A DNA stretch of 64,000 nucleotides from Antedon bifida (GCA_963402885.1 OY727102.1:11160001-11224000); one strand, 5' to 3'; counted from the stretch's first letter, positions 19,374 to 31,582 are shown. A program made the numbers and translations. Notes: generated by a model not told the origin, from the sequence alone.

Positions 19374-21917
19374 TAGGAGAGGGGTGCTGGTCAACCCGTA
19401 CCCAAACCAACCCGTACCCATGCCAACTCGTACCCAACTTGGCTAACCCGTACCCAAATAATTGGTCAACTCGTACCCACTTTGGCTAACCCGTACCCAA
19501 ACCAACCCGTACCCATGCCAACTCGTACCTAAATATTTGGCTTACTCGTACCCAAGTATTTGGCTTACTCGTACCCATTATTTGGCTTACTCGTACCCAT
19601 TATTTGGCTTACCCGTACCCATTTTTGGCTTACTCGTACCCATTATTTGGCCTACTCGTACCCAATTTGAATAATTACTTGTAATGATTTGATCGGCGCA
19701 AAACTAGTGGTATGCTTTTGCCATATGAATATTTCTATATTTAAATTGTTTTTTTATTTTACAGGTCTCGGTGAAATGTGTGCTAATAAAAAAATTAATG
19801 ACCATTGATTTGATTGTAGACTTCGTTTAATTAGGCATATATTTGTTAACATTTATTTAAATGTAGTATTATAGTTTTATAAACGTATGTTTGATGTGTC
19901 TTTTTTATTTACGTAAGAGAACATTAATTAATAAAAAAATATTTTAACTGTTGTATAGTTAGTATTACAATTCAATTAAGCCCAGGTAAAGTACCAACAA
20001 CGTATAATTTTATACTTATCAAATTTTATTCTTTTATTTTATTCTAATTATCTTCCCTGATTACATTCGATCAAGTAATTATTATTTCTATTGTATTGGT
20101 ATATTTAAAATTGGTTGAATTAACAACGCCCTGTTTTAAGCAAAAAGCCTGCAGGGCTATGGGGTCGAATTACTCGTAGATTTCGTGTTACGTGTTTTTG
20201 CTGACCGGGATTAACCTTTTATTATAAAAAACACGCATTTATAGGGCCGGCGTCAAAGAGACGACTCAGTAATGACGTATGATCGTTTTCCATATATTTT
20301 ATTTATTAATAATTCAGTGAAATGATCATATACACGTACTGTCGTACTGTAAGGCAATTATTAAACATTTTGGCAGATTTTCTTCTATAACAGCTACGTA
20401 CGTGTTTTTGCTGAATGGGGATTCCTCTTTAATATTAAAAAAAACGCATTTGTACGGGTCCATTTGTAGTGTGTCCAAAAATAGAAAAACGCAATGTGGC
20501 GTATTTTTTTTCTTAAATAATTCAGTAAAATTATCTGTTTGTTTACGGTAATTAAACATTTTTGGTAGATGTTTCCTCAATAACTTACAGCTACGTGTTT
20601 TTGCTGACAAGGAATTCCCTTTTTAAAAAAAAAATACAAAAATAGACAACGCAATGTGGCGTATGATCGTTTTCTATTTATTTTTTTTCTTAAATAATTC
20701 AGTAAAATTATCTGTTTGTTTACGGTAATTAAACATTTTTGGTAGATGTTTCCTCAATAACTTACAGCTACGTGTTTTTGCTGACGAGGGATTCCCTTTT
20801 TTAAAAAAAAAAACGCATTCTATAATGTGTCAAATAAGACAAATGAATGAACTACGATCGTTTTTCCATGGCAACGGATGTCGTCTTATTTACTAAAATA
20901 ATATAAACGTTCTGAAGGCCTACCTACACGTGTCTGAGTACTTACGTATCTGTCAGCGATAAGATGATTTTTTTAAGTTTGTAGTATTTATTTCGGTTTT
21001 TAGTCATAATAATACAGTAATAATCATTATAAAATGAAAACGTAATAACAGCAAATGTCGTCATTTGTAATTAAATGTTAAATTATTGGGAGGTTACCTT
21101 TGATTATTACTCTCACATCCGTCATTGTATACTAGATAAACGGCAATAATCTAATCTACTACTAAGATGCTCATAGCAGCAATGAGGCTGGTATCAACTT
21201 AAATAGTTTCGTGATTTTAAAATACGAGTGACTACTTAAAAATGTATTAAATATTTTCGAAATGTTAAAACAGTTTAATATTTTCCAAAACTTGCTAAAC
21301 ATAACAACAAAAACCATTCGTTTTAAAACGATTTTAAAAAAGCACCTTACTTCATTATCTGTAAAATAAAATGAAAATACAAATTATGTATAAAAGATAT
21401 TCATGTTTACTTTTAATAATTCAAGTTTTCATCATCACAGTGTTTCAATGTCCGTGTACTACTATTCGTAGAAAATAATAGATTAATAACTCATAAATGA
21501 AAAAAAATAGAATGCAGCACAGCCGACCACTGACATCTTCCAGAGCCATATAAAACAGCGCCCTCAAGTATTAACTTGACCAAATACGACGTACGCAAAT
21601 ACGATGAAAGCTGTGCTTTTTTCGTACGAGTCTGTACATATTATTATACTTTTTAGGTCAATAGTTTTTGCCATTATAATATCGAACATAGGATTGGTAT
21701 CTAAAAATTTAATAAAACTGGGTTTAAATGTAATAACTAATATAAATATACTTTAAATAGCATTAAACTTGGGTACGGGCCAGCCAATGATGGGTACGGG
21801 TCAGCCAATGATGGGTACGGGTCAGCCAAAATTTTGGGTACGAGTAAGCCGAAATTTGGGTACGAGTTGGTGGGTACGAGTTGGCATGGGTACGGGTTGA
21901 CCAGTATTCTAGGAGAG
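19374..21917. mobile_element. Element ending in inverted CCCGTACCCA arrays, with 8-bp target duplication
   Basis: The left array (19382-19670) consists of 20-23 bp units such as TTGGCTTACTCGTACCCA. The right array (about 21769-21909) is its inverse, with GGGTACGGGTCAGCCAATGA and GGGTACGAGTTGG. The outer ends match: GGGTGCTGGTCAACCCGTAC on the left against GAATACTGGTCAACCCGTAC on the right (inverted), differing only by transitions. TAGGAGAG flanks both ends (19374-19381, 21910-21917). The interior has no transposase, so it is non-autonomous. Confidence 0.8.
20191..20890. repeat. Four tandem units of about 180-210 bp inside the 19.4-21.9 kb element
   Basis: Each unit starts with CGTGTTTTTGCTGA at 20191, 20401, 20594 and 20771. 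It continues with GGATTCCCTTT, an A-run, ACGCAT, TATGATCGTTTTC and an AATAATTCAGTAAAATTA part. Units 3 and 4 are the most alike. The 94-codon minus frame (20610-20326) is a shadow of the repeat. Confidence 0.75.
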
Positions 21918-22224
21918 TACTGTTTAGGTTTAACCATGGCCATCACCCATCACCCATGCCGATGACAGTTTGAGTTAGGGCCTAGCTCGATTACCTTTTT
22001 TTTAAATCAAGCAAGACGTAGCTACAGTAGGCCTAGTCCGAAGTAGAAAGAGTAATCACTCATTCGTTCCACATTATCAATCATTATACATACATGTTTC
22101 GTATGCCTACTTTAGTTAAGCCTAGCTAAAGCCTAACCAACACAACCCAACCGACCAAGGCACTTTCTGTATTCTGTAGTCTGTTGTGTAATACAGTAGT
22201 ATGTATAACCAAGGTATATCCCGG

Positions 22225-22320
22225 TATAACCACCTAGCTAGGCCTATAGGCTAGGCTAGAAGGGCAGGCCTAGCCTAGTCTAGGTGGATAGGCCTAGCCT
22301 AGCTAGGCCTAGGCCTCCTA
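22225..22320. repeat. AGGCCTAG-type low-complexity run
   Basis: Overlapping TAGGCCTAG / CTAGCCTAG words. The same composition occurs inside the palindrome arms (about 55800-56110, 61600-61890, 62930-63220). Confidence 0.7.
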
Positions 22321-22329
22321 GAGATTATT

Positions 22330-24430
22330 CCTATAATATAACCCCGACAAAACAAAATACATTTATGGTTGTTTCGTCTTACCTATTTGACGTCTATAAA
22401 TAGAAATATAATTTCAACTGTTTTTAATGCAAGAAGTTGTTAAATTCACATATTCAATGTAAATTAATGAAAATTAACCAACAACATCTTTTTGTTTCAT
22501 AAAAATTAGTCGGAAGTACAGTACGTAATTAAATTAAAGTAAAGTGCGCCTCCACTAAATTGTTACGGTTTCGTTGATTACGTCATTTAAAATAAGGGAA
22601 ATTCCCCTTTTTATTATTCTAATTCTACGGACGGGCTTACAATTCAACAAAGACAAATAATATTTGGCTTTGAATATGCTATACATAAATTACCTGACTG
22701 TAATTCAATAAATTGTACTTTTGTCAATGGATTCATTCGTTCAAAAGACTTTTTGTTACTTTAAACCAGGAATATGTTAGATGCGATGACAATGACCAGG
22801 CAATAACGGGAAGAAGAACGTGCTTCTGAATGTTTTTTCTGTAATCTTATAAAAGAATCCTATCTGCACCATTATAAACAGATTGTCCATTACACCAAAC
22901 GCATACAATACAATGAAGCAAGCATTGACAAGATAATTACATCCAATCCAAAAAGGATTTACCGCGTAATAAGCTTCTTTTGTAGTTTGGATTCTTCGGG
23001 AGTATCGTTTTTAATTCCACAGCAAAACAACGAAGGAAGTTTCTACACAACTTTCAAACTTGTAGGCCTATTCCAACAGGTTTTCGTAAGTTCGCCTATT
23101 TATATAAGATGAATGAATATAATTTTATGGGAAGAATCATTTTGATATATTATCTCCGGTGCACATGCGCAACAAGAGATCAAGTGGCACGTCACTCATC
23201 TTAATGACATGAATTTACAATAGTACCTCCGGATATTAATAGATAATGGTACCATAAAAAAACAATTCCAGCGATAATGCTGGACTGACGGAAAAAGTAT
23301 TGTGAACAGATCAAGAGAGAAATAGCGGCGATTAAGCAAGCTTTTGTATTTTGTTTCGGCATGCTAGATTACACACATAGCAAACAAGTTTGTGAAATTA
23401 TAAAATCAATTACAGTAAATAGTTTCAACGAAAAAAATAGTCCAAAAGACTCGAACTGAGAATTTATAGGTCTTTATTGAATCCTTGATTTAAACAAGTG
23501 TTTTGGTTGAAAATTTGTTTTAACTTTTTGGATTTAACATATTAATCAAATATAGATCAAATTTCAAGCTAAATTGTATTTTTATACTACGCTGGTAAAT
23601 GAAGACAATCATAGAGATATTATAGGGGGACAATTTAACGTCAATAACCAATGGCCAGCAATGATCAATATACAGTATAACGTGTGATTGGTGTTTCATG
23701 ACTATTTAAAACCTGCTTTCTCTATGAACTTTGCTATAGTTTGGCCTACGTGCGCAATTCCAATCTAAGCATGCCAAGGGTACTACAAACAAAATACTTC
23801 TCAGCTCAGAAAAGTTTAATAATTATCTCGACAGAACATAGACAGATTATGAAAATAATGTAGGCCACTATGTAATTTCGTGTCATTTTTTTAAAGCAAA
23901 ATTCCAGCTGATTTAGTGTCTTTAGGATGTAAAGTAATAAAAACAAAATATGTTGCCACTTTTTTTTAAAAGCTTAAGGGAGTCAAATCCAACATGGCCG
24001 CCAATACGTAAAATATCCAATAAATGTACGTACCATATTGGACAAAGTAACACCCATTATGAATAATAATTTAAGTTAAAATTAATGCCATATGGGTTCT
24101 CTGCTATATAAGAATTATTATAAACCTATATTCATCAGTAGGCCTATTCTGACATTTTGAATTTCAAAATGGCCGCCATTAAAAAAAAATGATTAAATTT
24201 CTTATTAAAACATTAAAATTAAACCACATAAAATGATTGGCCTATGACAACAACGTTTTGTGATTAACACAAAATGGCGGCCATTTTGAAATTCAACCCA
24301 TTTTAAAAAATGGGTTAAATATCTTATTGAAACGTGTGTAAGTTAAATAAAATTAGATTGAAATGACACAAAATGATATGCCTATGACAACAACATAGAG
24401 ATGAGATAACACAAAATGTTGACTATCAGG
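22330..24430. other. No gene recognised
   Basis: AT-rich DNA. A loose inverted repeat with TTTCAAAATGGCCGCCAT (about 24160) and ATGGCGGCCATTTTGAAA (about 24271) suggests a small foldback element at roughly 23985-24310. Confidence 0.4.
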
Positions 24431-24439
24431 AGGTCTACA

Positions 24440-25250
24440 GTACAGTACACGTCTTAATATTAAAACATCTCATAAACTTTTTCAGTTAAATGACTAACTC
24501 TGCCAAAGTCCTTCAATGAAATATGTCTAATCAATGAGCTGTCTTGAATGCCATACAGTAATTTAACCTTCCTTCGTTCTCACCCTCTACTATATATTGT
24601 ATCCATCAAACTTCAACAGACTGATCTGCGATCCTAACAAGCTTGTTCATAAACAAATCAGCAAAAGTTTCACCGCCAAATTAATACTCATACTTTCCCA
24701 TATACAGTACTGTACCGGCTGATTATGTGATACGACAAAGAGTCCTCTTTTACTTTAATAAGTTTGTCACCTATATTCACCGTCATATATATTTTTTGCC
24801 AATATTCGTCCCTTCTTAGGATCCCATAGACAGTTTACAAGACTTTTACCAATGCCTCAAACATTTTCTGTCCAATGTCATCATGCCATGGCCAACAAAC
24901 ACCTCTGTGAGAATTGCAGCATTCTTCATTAATCGGGATATCATCTCTCTTTAAATGTTGACTTTCAAACTCATCAACCAGATTTGCCAGCTCTGATGAA
25001 ATCATTTTAAATTTGTGTTATTCAAATGATAACCACGCTCAATGACCTTGATCAATATTGATGTAAATCCAGCAAGTCTACGTGTCTCTGACAATACTTT
25101 AGTTTAACCCCATCATTTGGATTTCGTCGACTCTCTGTATTCAAGTTAATATTTTTATGATCAGCGTCTTTCAAACAAAAGGATACGTCACTTAGTTATT
25201 TCTCTGTCTGTATTGTTTCTAGAAATGTGTCAGAAGTTGTAGTGAGAAAG
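24440..25250 (-). pseudogene. Possible decayed coding sequence, family unknown
   Basis: On the minus strand, protein-like stretches follow one another in shifting frames: RRNPNDGVKLKYCQRHVDLL, then ISSELANLVDEFESQHLKRD with CCNSHRGVCWPWHDDIGQKM, then MTVNIGDKLIKVKEDSLSYH, then GGETFADLFMNKLVRIADQS and YIVEGENEGRLNYC. The composition is less AT-rich than the surroundings. No family was recognised, and no intact frame exceeds about 60 codons. Confidence 0.3.
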
Positions 25251-25508
25251 CAGAGTAGGCCTAAGTAGGCTGTTCTGTGACGTCTTTTAGAGATGTTTTC
25301 CATTTAAGATATTTGTGTTACTGTTGTATAAGTTCAGTTTCAACAAAAGCACTGGCCTTAACACTATTTTCACAATGCTACATGTCCAAAAGCCATATAG
25401 TTCACCGGGTCGAAATGAGAATTGCTTCTTGACGTCATCTCTGTCCACCTCCCCTCTTCTCGGGCAAGATAGGGCGAGTAACAAATAAGGGCGCTATGTA
25501 TGGATGTG

Positions 25509-25690
25509 TTTAATCAGCCGTTCCGCAACCTTTTTTGACCGCGACCCCAACCCCCCAACCCATGCATATCTCGCGGTGGTGTTTACAACCAAAACATAGG
25601 CAAGACAAGACATGTTTTTCATCCGCGAAACGTTTTTTTTTTTCGTACACAAAAATGATCGTTTAATAGTGCACGCCATGTAATGCAATC
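25509..25690. mobile_element. Possible hAT-like element end
   Basis: CAGCCGTTCCGCAACCTTTT, then TTGACCGCGACCCC, resembles the CAGNGNTTCTCAACCTTTTT ...GCGACCCC terminal sequence of hAT (Charlie-type) elements. Only one end was seen; no target duplication was established. Confidence 0.4.
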
Positions 25691-26045
25691 ATAATTATAA
25701 AATACTATTACTAAAACAATTTTTTGATTTTAATATATTTACAGTTATTACACATCTTACTTACAAACCACTGACACAAGACACATTGGAATGTTTAATA
25801 TTATTAGTTATATCAGGTTAATATTATTTAGCAATATTAATTAATTAGTTTTAATATTGGTTCTCTCTATGAGGTTTAACTTTAACCATAATGTTAACAG
25901 AAAATTTCTGTAAATGTAAAATAAAACTTATCTAAACATTAGAACTGAATACAGTAAGTACGATATAACCCAATTTTTATAAAATGGTTTTAGATAAAAC
26001 AACAATCATCCCAGGCCAATAAATATATCAATTTCTCTAAATCTT

Positions 26046-26173
26046 GATTCCCACTAGGATGTAAGCGCAACACCTATTTGACCAATCACAAAAGACAGTT
26101 TGAATAATCCAGCACATGTGATTGATCAATTTACTATGTGCTTACGTCCTTGCATTGCGTCCTAGTGGGAACC
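26046..26173. mobile_element. Short MITE, TTCCCACTAGGA ends (copy 1)
   Basis: Left TTCCCACTAGGATGTAAGC pairs with right GCGTCCTAGTGGGAA. Length is about 128 bp. A related copy lies at 28343-28470. Confidence 0.6.
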
Positions 26174-26179
26174 AATGTT

Positions 26180-27190
26180 TAATAAAAAATAATGTGTTAA
26201 AATAAATACAATTCAATTGAATACAAAATTATTTTACTTTAAAATATTGGAAAATTCATGTATACAAATTGTTGATTATTCAAAAGGTTATTGAAAGTAA
26301 AACTCAATTGTTTGAAAACATTGATCCAAATAACATTATTGCCATTTTATTGATGTTTTCCGTATTTTCTAAAATTTATAAATACAAAATATAAACGATA
26401 AAATATTGGAAGACATCTGAAATTAGTAAGACCATTTAAATTCTAAAATTCCTGCTATTATAACTTTATCAATCTATGTAAAATTTGTTCCTGTTGTATA
26501 AAATTTGAAAGAATTAGATAGGCACTTTTATCTTCATTCTATTGAATATAAAATTGATTAATTCTATAAATTTCCTGAACCACACTTGCAATAACTATTA
26601 TCATGACAGAGCAGCATATTTGACAGTGTGAATGTATCAATTCCAGTACTTAAAACAGTTCCTATAGCAAAGTACATTCATTTTATGAAGTAGGCCAGGG
26701 CCACAACAATACAAATAGGATTCAGTATATTTTTACAATCTTTTAAACCAGAGTACACTTTTGTTAGCATTCCTCAAATACTCGCTACTTATTTAACTGC
26801 CAAACAATGTTACATAGCAGTTGGAATACTTAATTTTCATGTCCTGCCTGAATTATGAGAAACTACAGTAAAACATACATTGCTACTATTGCTTTTTGTC
26901 AAACTAACACAAAGAATTAATCACTTTGGAGTCTGGATTGTCATTTCTAGTGACCAATATCCCATCTATTTTAGTTTGTTCAAAAACATTTTTTACGTCT
27001 AACATGTTTATTTTTGACATAAATTGCTTGGTGTTAAGTAGGGTACCCTAAACTATAATACAGTACTACTATTGTGGATCTACCCACAAATTCTGACCAA
27101 TAAGCTTTACAATATACAGTACTGATATTGTGGAACTTTACGCCCCCTGACTGTAGGATACAGTATTGCTATCTTCTTTTATCATCTATA
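26180..27190. other. Intergenic DNA downstream of the ASB gene, no gene recognised
   Basis: AT-rich sequence without long frames. It holds no recognisable exon. Confidence 0.5.
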
Positions 27191-27212
27191 TATTTTTTAT
27201 TTTCATGAATGG

Positions 27213-27343
27213 TCACCAACTAAATTTAAATTTTAGATATTTTATCATAAATGTTGGAAGTGGTAAGCGATGAAGTTCAGTCTTGTGGACCACAACTGCT
27301 CTGATAACAAATCTACACAGCTCCTGTAAACTTCTTGGGTTTC
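27213..27343 (-). CDS. ASB-type gene, SOCS-box exon with stop
   Basis: 131 bp, 43 codons and TGA: GNPRSLQELCRFVIRAVVVH, KTELHRLPLPTFMIKYLKFK, FSW. The BC-box and the LPLP Cul5-box motif are both present. Confidence 0.9.
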
Positions 27344-30105
27344 CTATTAAAAAAAACACAGTTTGTTACAATGATTGTACAACTGAATGTACTGTATTGA
27401 ATAAAAAGATAAATTATTAATATTTCATTTATTGTTTGTGTGTAATATGAAAGCATTGAATTTTTATAAAAAAATTGACAATTTGGATAATTAAATTAAA
27501 TTCAAAATATTTTAAATATTGGCGATAAATTAATACTGTACCTGCTAATTGTGATATTATTGGCAGGCAGGATCTATTACAAACTTGACCATCAATAAGA
27601 ACTTGTAACTTTGCAATGTCTAATGGAGTTTCATTATCATCATTCAGTACATGACAAAGAGCACCAAATCTATAAAGTATTTTACACATCTCAACATCAT
27701 CTCTTAGTACAGCTAGGTGTAATGGAGTTTGACTGTCTTCCTCCCGGGCTAGAGTAGCATCAGCCCCTTCATGTAAAAGTAGTTCAACTTCTTTGTGATA
27801 ATCCTTAATAACTGCATATCGCAAGGGGAACCCATTCTGGATGTTAATTTTAGCTTTTGCTCCTATTAATAACCGGACACAATTTAACTTTTGTTTTATT
27901 ACAGCCAGTTGCAGAGGCGTCGTTCCCTTCGTGCTCAACATGTCTACAGACGCTCTGAAATGTAGAAGTGTCCTAACAAACGAATCGCGACCATAGTGTG
28001 CCGACACATGCAAGGGGGTCCAACCATCCACGCTTTGAGTGTCAATGAATTTGAATTTATCTTTGGTAACTTCTAATAGGATGCGAGCTAGCCGTGTACG
28101 GCCGTGCATCGCAGCATAATGTAAACATGTAAATCCTCCAATACGATCTACAATTTCAGGATTTCCTATGAAACAAAATAAATCATCAATATTTAATGTT
28201 GATCTTAAATCGGAATGCATATTTCCCATCCACGATACCTGTGGTTGGATTGATCAAACTTGATTAGCATTGCAATTTTGTAAAGTCAATGATTTTGCTT
28301 AATTTATATAAACACATAGGTATACATAGGATCTACTATATACTTGGTTCCCACTTGGATGCAAAAACATAAGCACAATACAACGTAGGCACGACGATCC
28401 ATTGCGTCGTGATTGGTCAAATTACTAGTGATACACTTACGTCCTTACGTGTTGTGATTAAGTGGGAACCAAGCTTTAATAGTAAGTGATATACCTCCAT
28501 ATTGTAAAAGGATTCGTAAAACGCGGTCAGTGCCTCTTGATGCTGCCAAGTGTAACAACGTCCAGCCATTTGAGTCAACAGTGTTTGGAGATGCACCCTC
28601 TAACAACAATTTCTGCACCTACAGTAATAATAGATAATTATTATTAAAATAATGTTACAATTTATAAATAAGAAATGTATTATAAAATAATAAGGGTGTC
28701 AATTGTAACATGGTTCAATAATCTGGTTATTATTCAGCACTTGTTAATTTAGTCTAGGAGTTTTGACTTAATATTAGTAAAAAGATAAATAATTTGGCAT
28801 ATATGGTGTTTCATATGTATCCTGAGCTTTCAGAGAAAAATCAAAGGCCGTGACTAAAGATACGGTACTGTATCCTAACTTCCATTTGCTAAAGGTACTG
28901 TAAAATTGCATTACGTCATAATCAGCCAATGGGGTGCTGGTACGTGTGTGACGTCATCGTATATGGACTTTGGATTTTTTTTCATATCGCGTCTGTAGAG
29001 AATGCCTATCCAGGCTGCATGGATGTGTGCGCTGATTCTGTGACTCAGCCCCGGGGCTAGACCTAGCAATGTTGAATCCAGAAGTTTAATAACGGGCGAC
29101 AACGTCGATGCTGTAGTAATAGAGCAAGTTCATGTGGTAGGTGGACGTTACATAAAGCGTTTAAAACATGCACTCAATCTCAAATATTATTTCATTATAC
29201 AACATAGTAAAGGAATTATAATTCAATGTTGCATCTAGTTCATTCATCCATAGTTACTATGAGGGTTTTATTTTTATTCCAAATGGCCTCTATTTTTTAT
29301 TAAACTTTGTTTACAGATGGTGACCATAAACAAGCAAATGTGGACAACAAAGGGGCCCTCAAATATTATGATTTAGACAGTAGCCCAAGGCAGAGTCACA
29401 GAAATCAGCGCACACATGCAGCTGGCCACAGCCTGGCACCCTTTTCCCTACACAAACAAACTCATATAATGAGGCTATAGGTTATAGTACGTAGTAGGCC
29501 TCCTTTGAAACGGTTTTCTGTATTCTAGAATTAAAATCAACATGTTATGGCTACATTTAGTTTTTGTCACACACGACGGCAATAATAGCGATAAATGAAA
29601 CATAAAGAAAATGTTAAGCGGTTGATCACTGTTTTCGCGATAAAACAAATCCGATAAAACAAATCCAAAGTCCTTATATACGATGACGTCACACACGTAC
29701 CAGCACTCCATTGGCTGATTATGACGTAATGCAATTTTACCGTACCTTTAGCAAACGGAAGTTAGGATACGGTACCGTATCTTTAGCCACGGCGGAAATC
29801 AAAACGGCTAACATAAAAAAAGAAAGACAGCAAGTCTATTGTCAATTTTATGACCCACTTTAGCATGGCTTGAGGTTGGTAAAAAAGCAGGGGCTTTATG
29901 CCAGTTGCACAAGACTTGTATGGCATGCATTTTAACTGAAAACTTTCTTAACCTTATTCAAATTGCCTGTGGCTACTGCTTTTCTGATTTCTCTGTCATT
30001 GCTGTTCTGTATTGCTAGTTGGATTGCGTGACTTCTTGTGCACATTCTTCTCTCCATCTTGTTGTTGGATAGATACAACCTTTCTTGGTTTACACTCTCG
30101 TCAAT
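27213..30105 (-). CDS. Ankyrin-repeat and SOCS-box (ASB-type) protein, four exons seen
   Basis: Exons 29953-30105, 28495-28618, 27542-28165 and 27213-27343 join in consistent phases into 343 residues. About seven ankyrin repeats run from AVATGNLNKVQKLLLEGASP through NGWTLLHLAASRG, GGFTCLHYAAMHGRTRLARI, GWTPLHVSAHYGRD, KGTTPLQLAV, QTPLHLAVLRDDVEMCKIL and ETPLDIAK. The last exon is a SOCS box: BC-box SLQELCRFVI, which binds Elongin B/C, and LPLP, the Cullin-5 box motif. The family acts as substrate adaptors of Cul5-RING ubiquitin ligases; the ankyrin repeats choose the target. The start is uncertain: MERRMCTRSHA at residue 17 of the first exon is one candidate, but the exon has an acceptor, so translation could begin upstream. 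AATAAA on the minus strand at 27201-27196 is a likely polyadenylation signal. Confidence 0.9.
27542..28165 (-). CDS. ASB-type gene, main ankyrin exon
   Basis: 624 bp, phase 1 at both ends, about five ankyrin repeats from GNPEIVDRIGGFTCLHYAAM to SCLPIISQLAG. The acceptor TTTCATAG at 28167-28166 was chosen because it keeps frame with the previous exon. An alternative acceptor upstream (near 28238) would not. Confidence 0.88.
28343..28470. mobile_element. Short MITE, GGTTCCCACTTGGA ends (copy 2, intronic)
   Basis: Left TTGGTTCCCACTTGG and right AAGTGGGAACCAA form the ends. The interior shares CTTACGTCCTTACG with the copy at 26046-26173. Confidence 0.6.
28495..28618 (-). CDS. ASB-type gene, ankyrin exon
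   Basis: 124 bp, phase 0 to 1: VQKLLLEGASPNTVDSNGWT, LLHLAASRGTDRVLRILLQY, G. It completes one ankyrin repeat begun in the exon before and contains the next. Donor GTATAT is a weak variant. Confidence 0.88.
28838..29803. mobile_element. DNA transposon with about 140-bp inverted repeats and 8-bp target duplication
   Basis: Inverted repeats 28846-28985 and about 29655-29795 share CTAAAGATACGGTAC, GTATCCTAACTTCC, GCATTACGTCATAATCAGCC and GTGTGACGTCATCGTATAT. AAATCAAA is duplicated at 28838-28845 and 29796-29803. The interior has no transposase; the small minus frames lie partly within the repeats. It sits in the first visible ASB-gene intron. An 8-bp duplication fits hAT- or KDZ-like elements, but the family is not assigned. 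Confidence 0.78.
29953..30105 (-). CDS. ASB-type gene, most upstream exon seen
   Basis: Acceptor after a T-run (TTTTTTCAG), 51 codons ending AVATGNLNK, donor GTTAAG. It contains an in-frame ATG (MERRMCTRSHAIQLAIQNSN) that could be the start codon. The frame stays open to the acceptor. Confidence 0.75.
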
Positions 30106-30109
30106 CTGA

Positions 30110-30554
30110 AAAAAAAAATTAATTTTAGCACTGTAGTACTGTATGAAAGCATTGACTATTCTCAGCATCAACAGCAGAGGTCAAAACAGAAAAATGAAAT
30201 ATCAGAGAATTTATGAAAGCACAGCCAAATAAGAGAGGGCGCTGCTATAAAATTTTTAAAAAATACAAAACTATAATAGGCCTAGCACCATTGTATAGAT
30301 TTACTTAGAAAGTTGGAAAAAAGCTTGTCGATTAGGGCCATAAGCCGATATTTCGGCATGTCAAAATTGACCCGATTTAGTGGCGTATCCAGGGTTTTGA
30401 AATATAAATAGGAGGACTTTAAAATGGTGAACCAGAATTAAAATAAAATTGGATGTGGTCAACGTATGTAGTTTCTCTGTGACTGTGAGGTTAGGTCCTA
30501 TATAGCGCTATTATAGTCTAAATAGAAGTGGGAAAATTCTCTTTTCCTGGCTGA
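30110..30554. other. No gene recognised
   Basis: AT-rich. TTAGTGGCGTATCCAGGGTT near 30377 resembles the dispersed repeat end seen near 17595. Confidence 0.4.
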
Positions 30555-31176
30555 TGGTGGTTGGGGTTCAGGGACGATTCGGCCCTGAGACGATTCGGCC
30601 CGGGACTATTCGGCCCACTTTTGGTGGGACGATTCGGCCCACTTTTGGGCCGAAACATCCCACTTTGTGGGCCGAAACGTCTCACCTCAGATCAAATTCA
30701 TATTCATTTTTGTGGGTATTTATCAAGTTTTTAAAGGTGTTTAACAATCCGTATTTTATTGATATTGACATTTTGATATAATATATATAATAAATTACTA
30801 AAAAAAACGTAATTTTATAATGAATTTATTACTCTTAAACCTTGTTTATTTCGTGCATTCGCCAAGCGGCCAACAGAGGGCGTAACTTGTTTACATCGTT
30901 CGCGTGACTAAAAATTGATCATTTTCGACAGTTTTCAAAATGTTTGCTTTATTGCATCTTTATCCCTAGTAGTACTAGGCTACCCCATAGTCTCTCTGGA
31001 AATAAAGTTTGGGGAAAAAGCTTATTTTTGCTTATAAAATGCATATCAAAGCCGATAAATGCAAGTGTGCCGAATCGTCTCAGGGCCGAATCGTCCCGGG
31101 CCGAATAGTCTCGGGCCGAATCGTCCCAGGGCCGAATCGTCTCAGGGCCGAATCGTCCCGTTACCGTGGTGGTTGG
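30555..31176. mobile_element. Short element with inverted CGATTCGGCCC arrays
   Basis: The left array (about 30565-30690) has ACGATTCGGCCC units; the right array (about 31069-31160) has GGGCCGAATCGTC units. The outer ends match around GGGACGATTCGGCCC. TGGTGGTTGG (10 bp) is repeated at 30555-30564 and 31167-31176. Because the ends are G-rich, the true duplication could be 8-10 bp. The interior (about 380 bp) is non-coding. Frames read through the arrays are shadows. Confidence 0.75.
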
Positions 31177-31582
31177 TGCAGAATGAGCGAGAGTGGTGGT
31201 GTTCGGTGGGGTGGATGCGATGGGAGTAGCCTCCTATCCTAGCTAAAAGATAGGCCTAGTAGCCTAGTAACAAATCAATCGGTTAAAAACAAGTTAGCAG
31301 CGTACCAGTGCCAAGAGTATGGCATTAATTACATAAATCACTAGGCTAGACACCTACAGTAACACACAAGTTACACGACACACCGCTCCCCTCTCCTCAC
31401 CCACTCTCTCTGGCGATCTGCTGAGGAGCTCTGAACATGAATACAATGAGTGATTTTTGCATTAGAAATTTGTAACAGAGAGTGATGCCCGCCCTCATAA
31501 GGGCGGATGTATACAGACTACTAAAGAATATTATTTTGTCACACATTAAAGATGTATTGTATGACGTGTCAAATCAAAGGCT

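Noticed and set aside
20326-20610. 94-codon minus-strand frame
   Set aside because: Crosses the borders of 180-210 bp tandem units and contains the same unit-derived residues twice.
28911-29711. Two minus-strand frames in the ASB-gene intron
   Set aside because: They overlap the inverted repeats and interior of a MITE and resemble no transposase.
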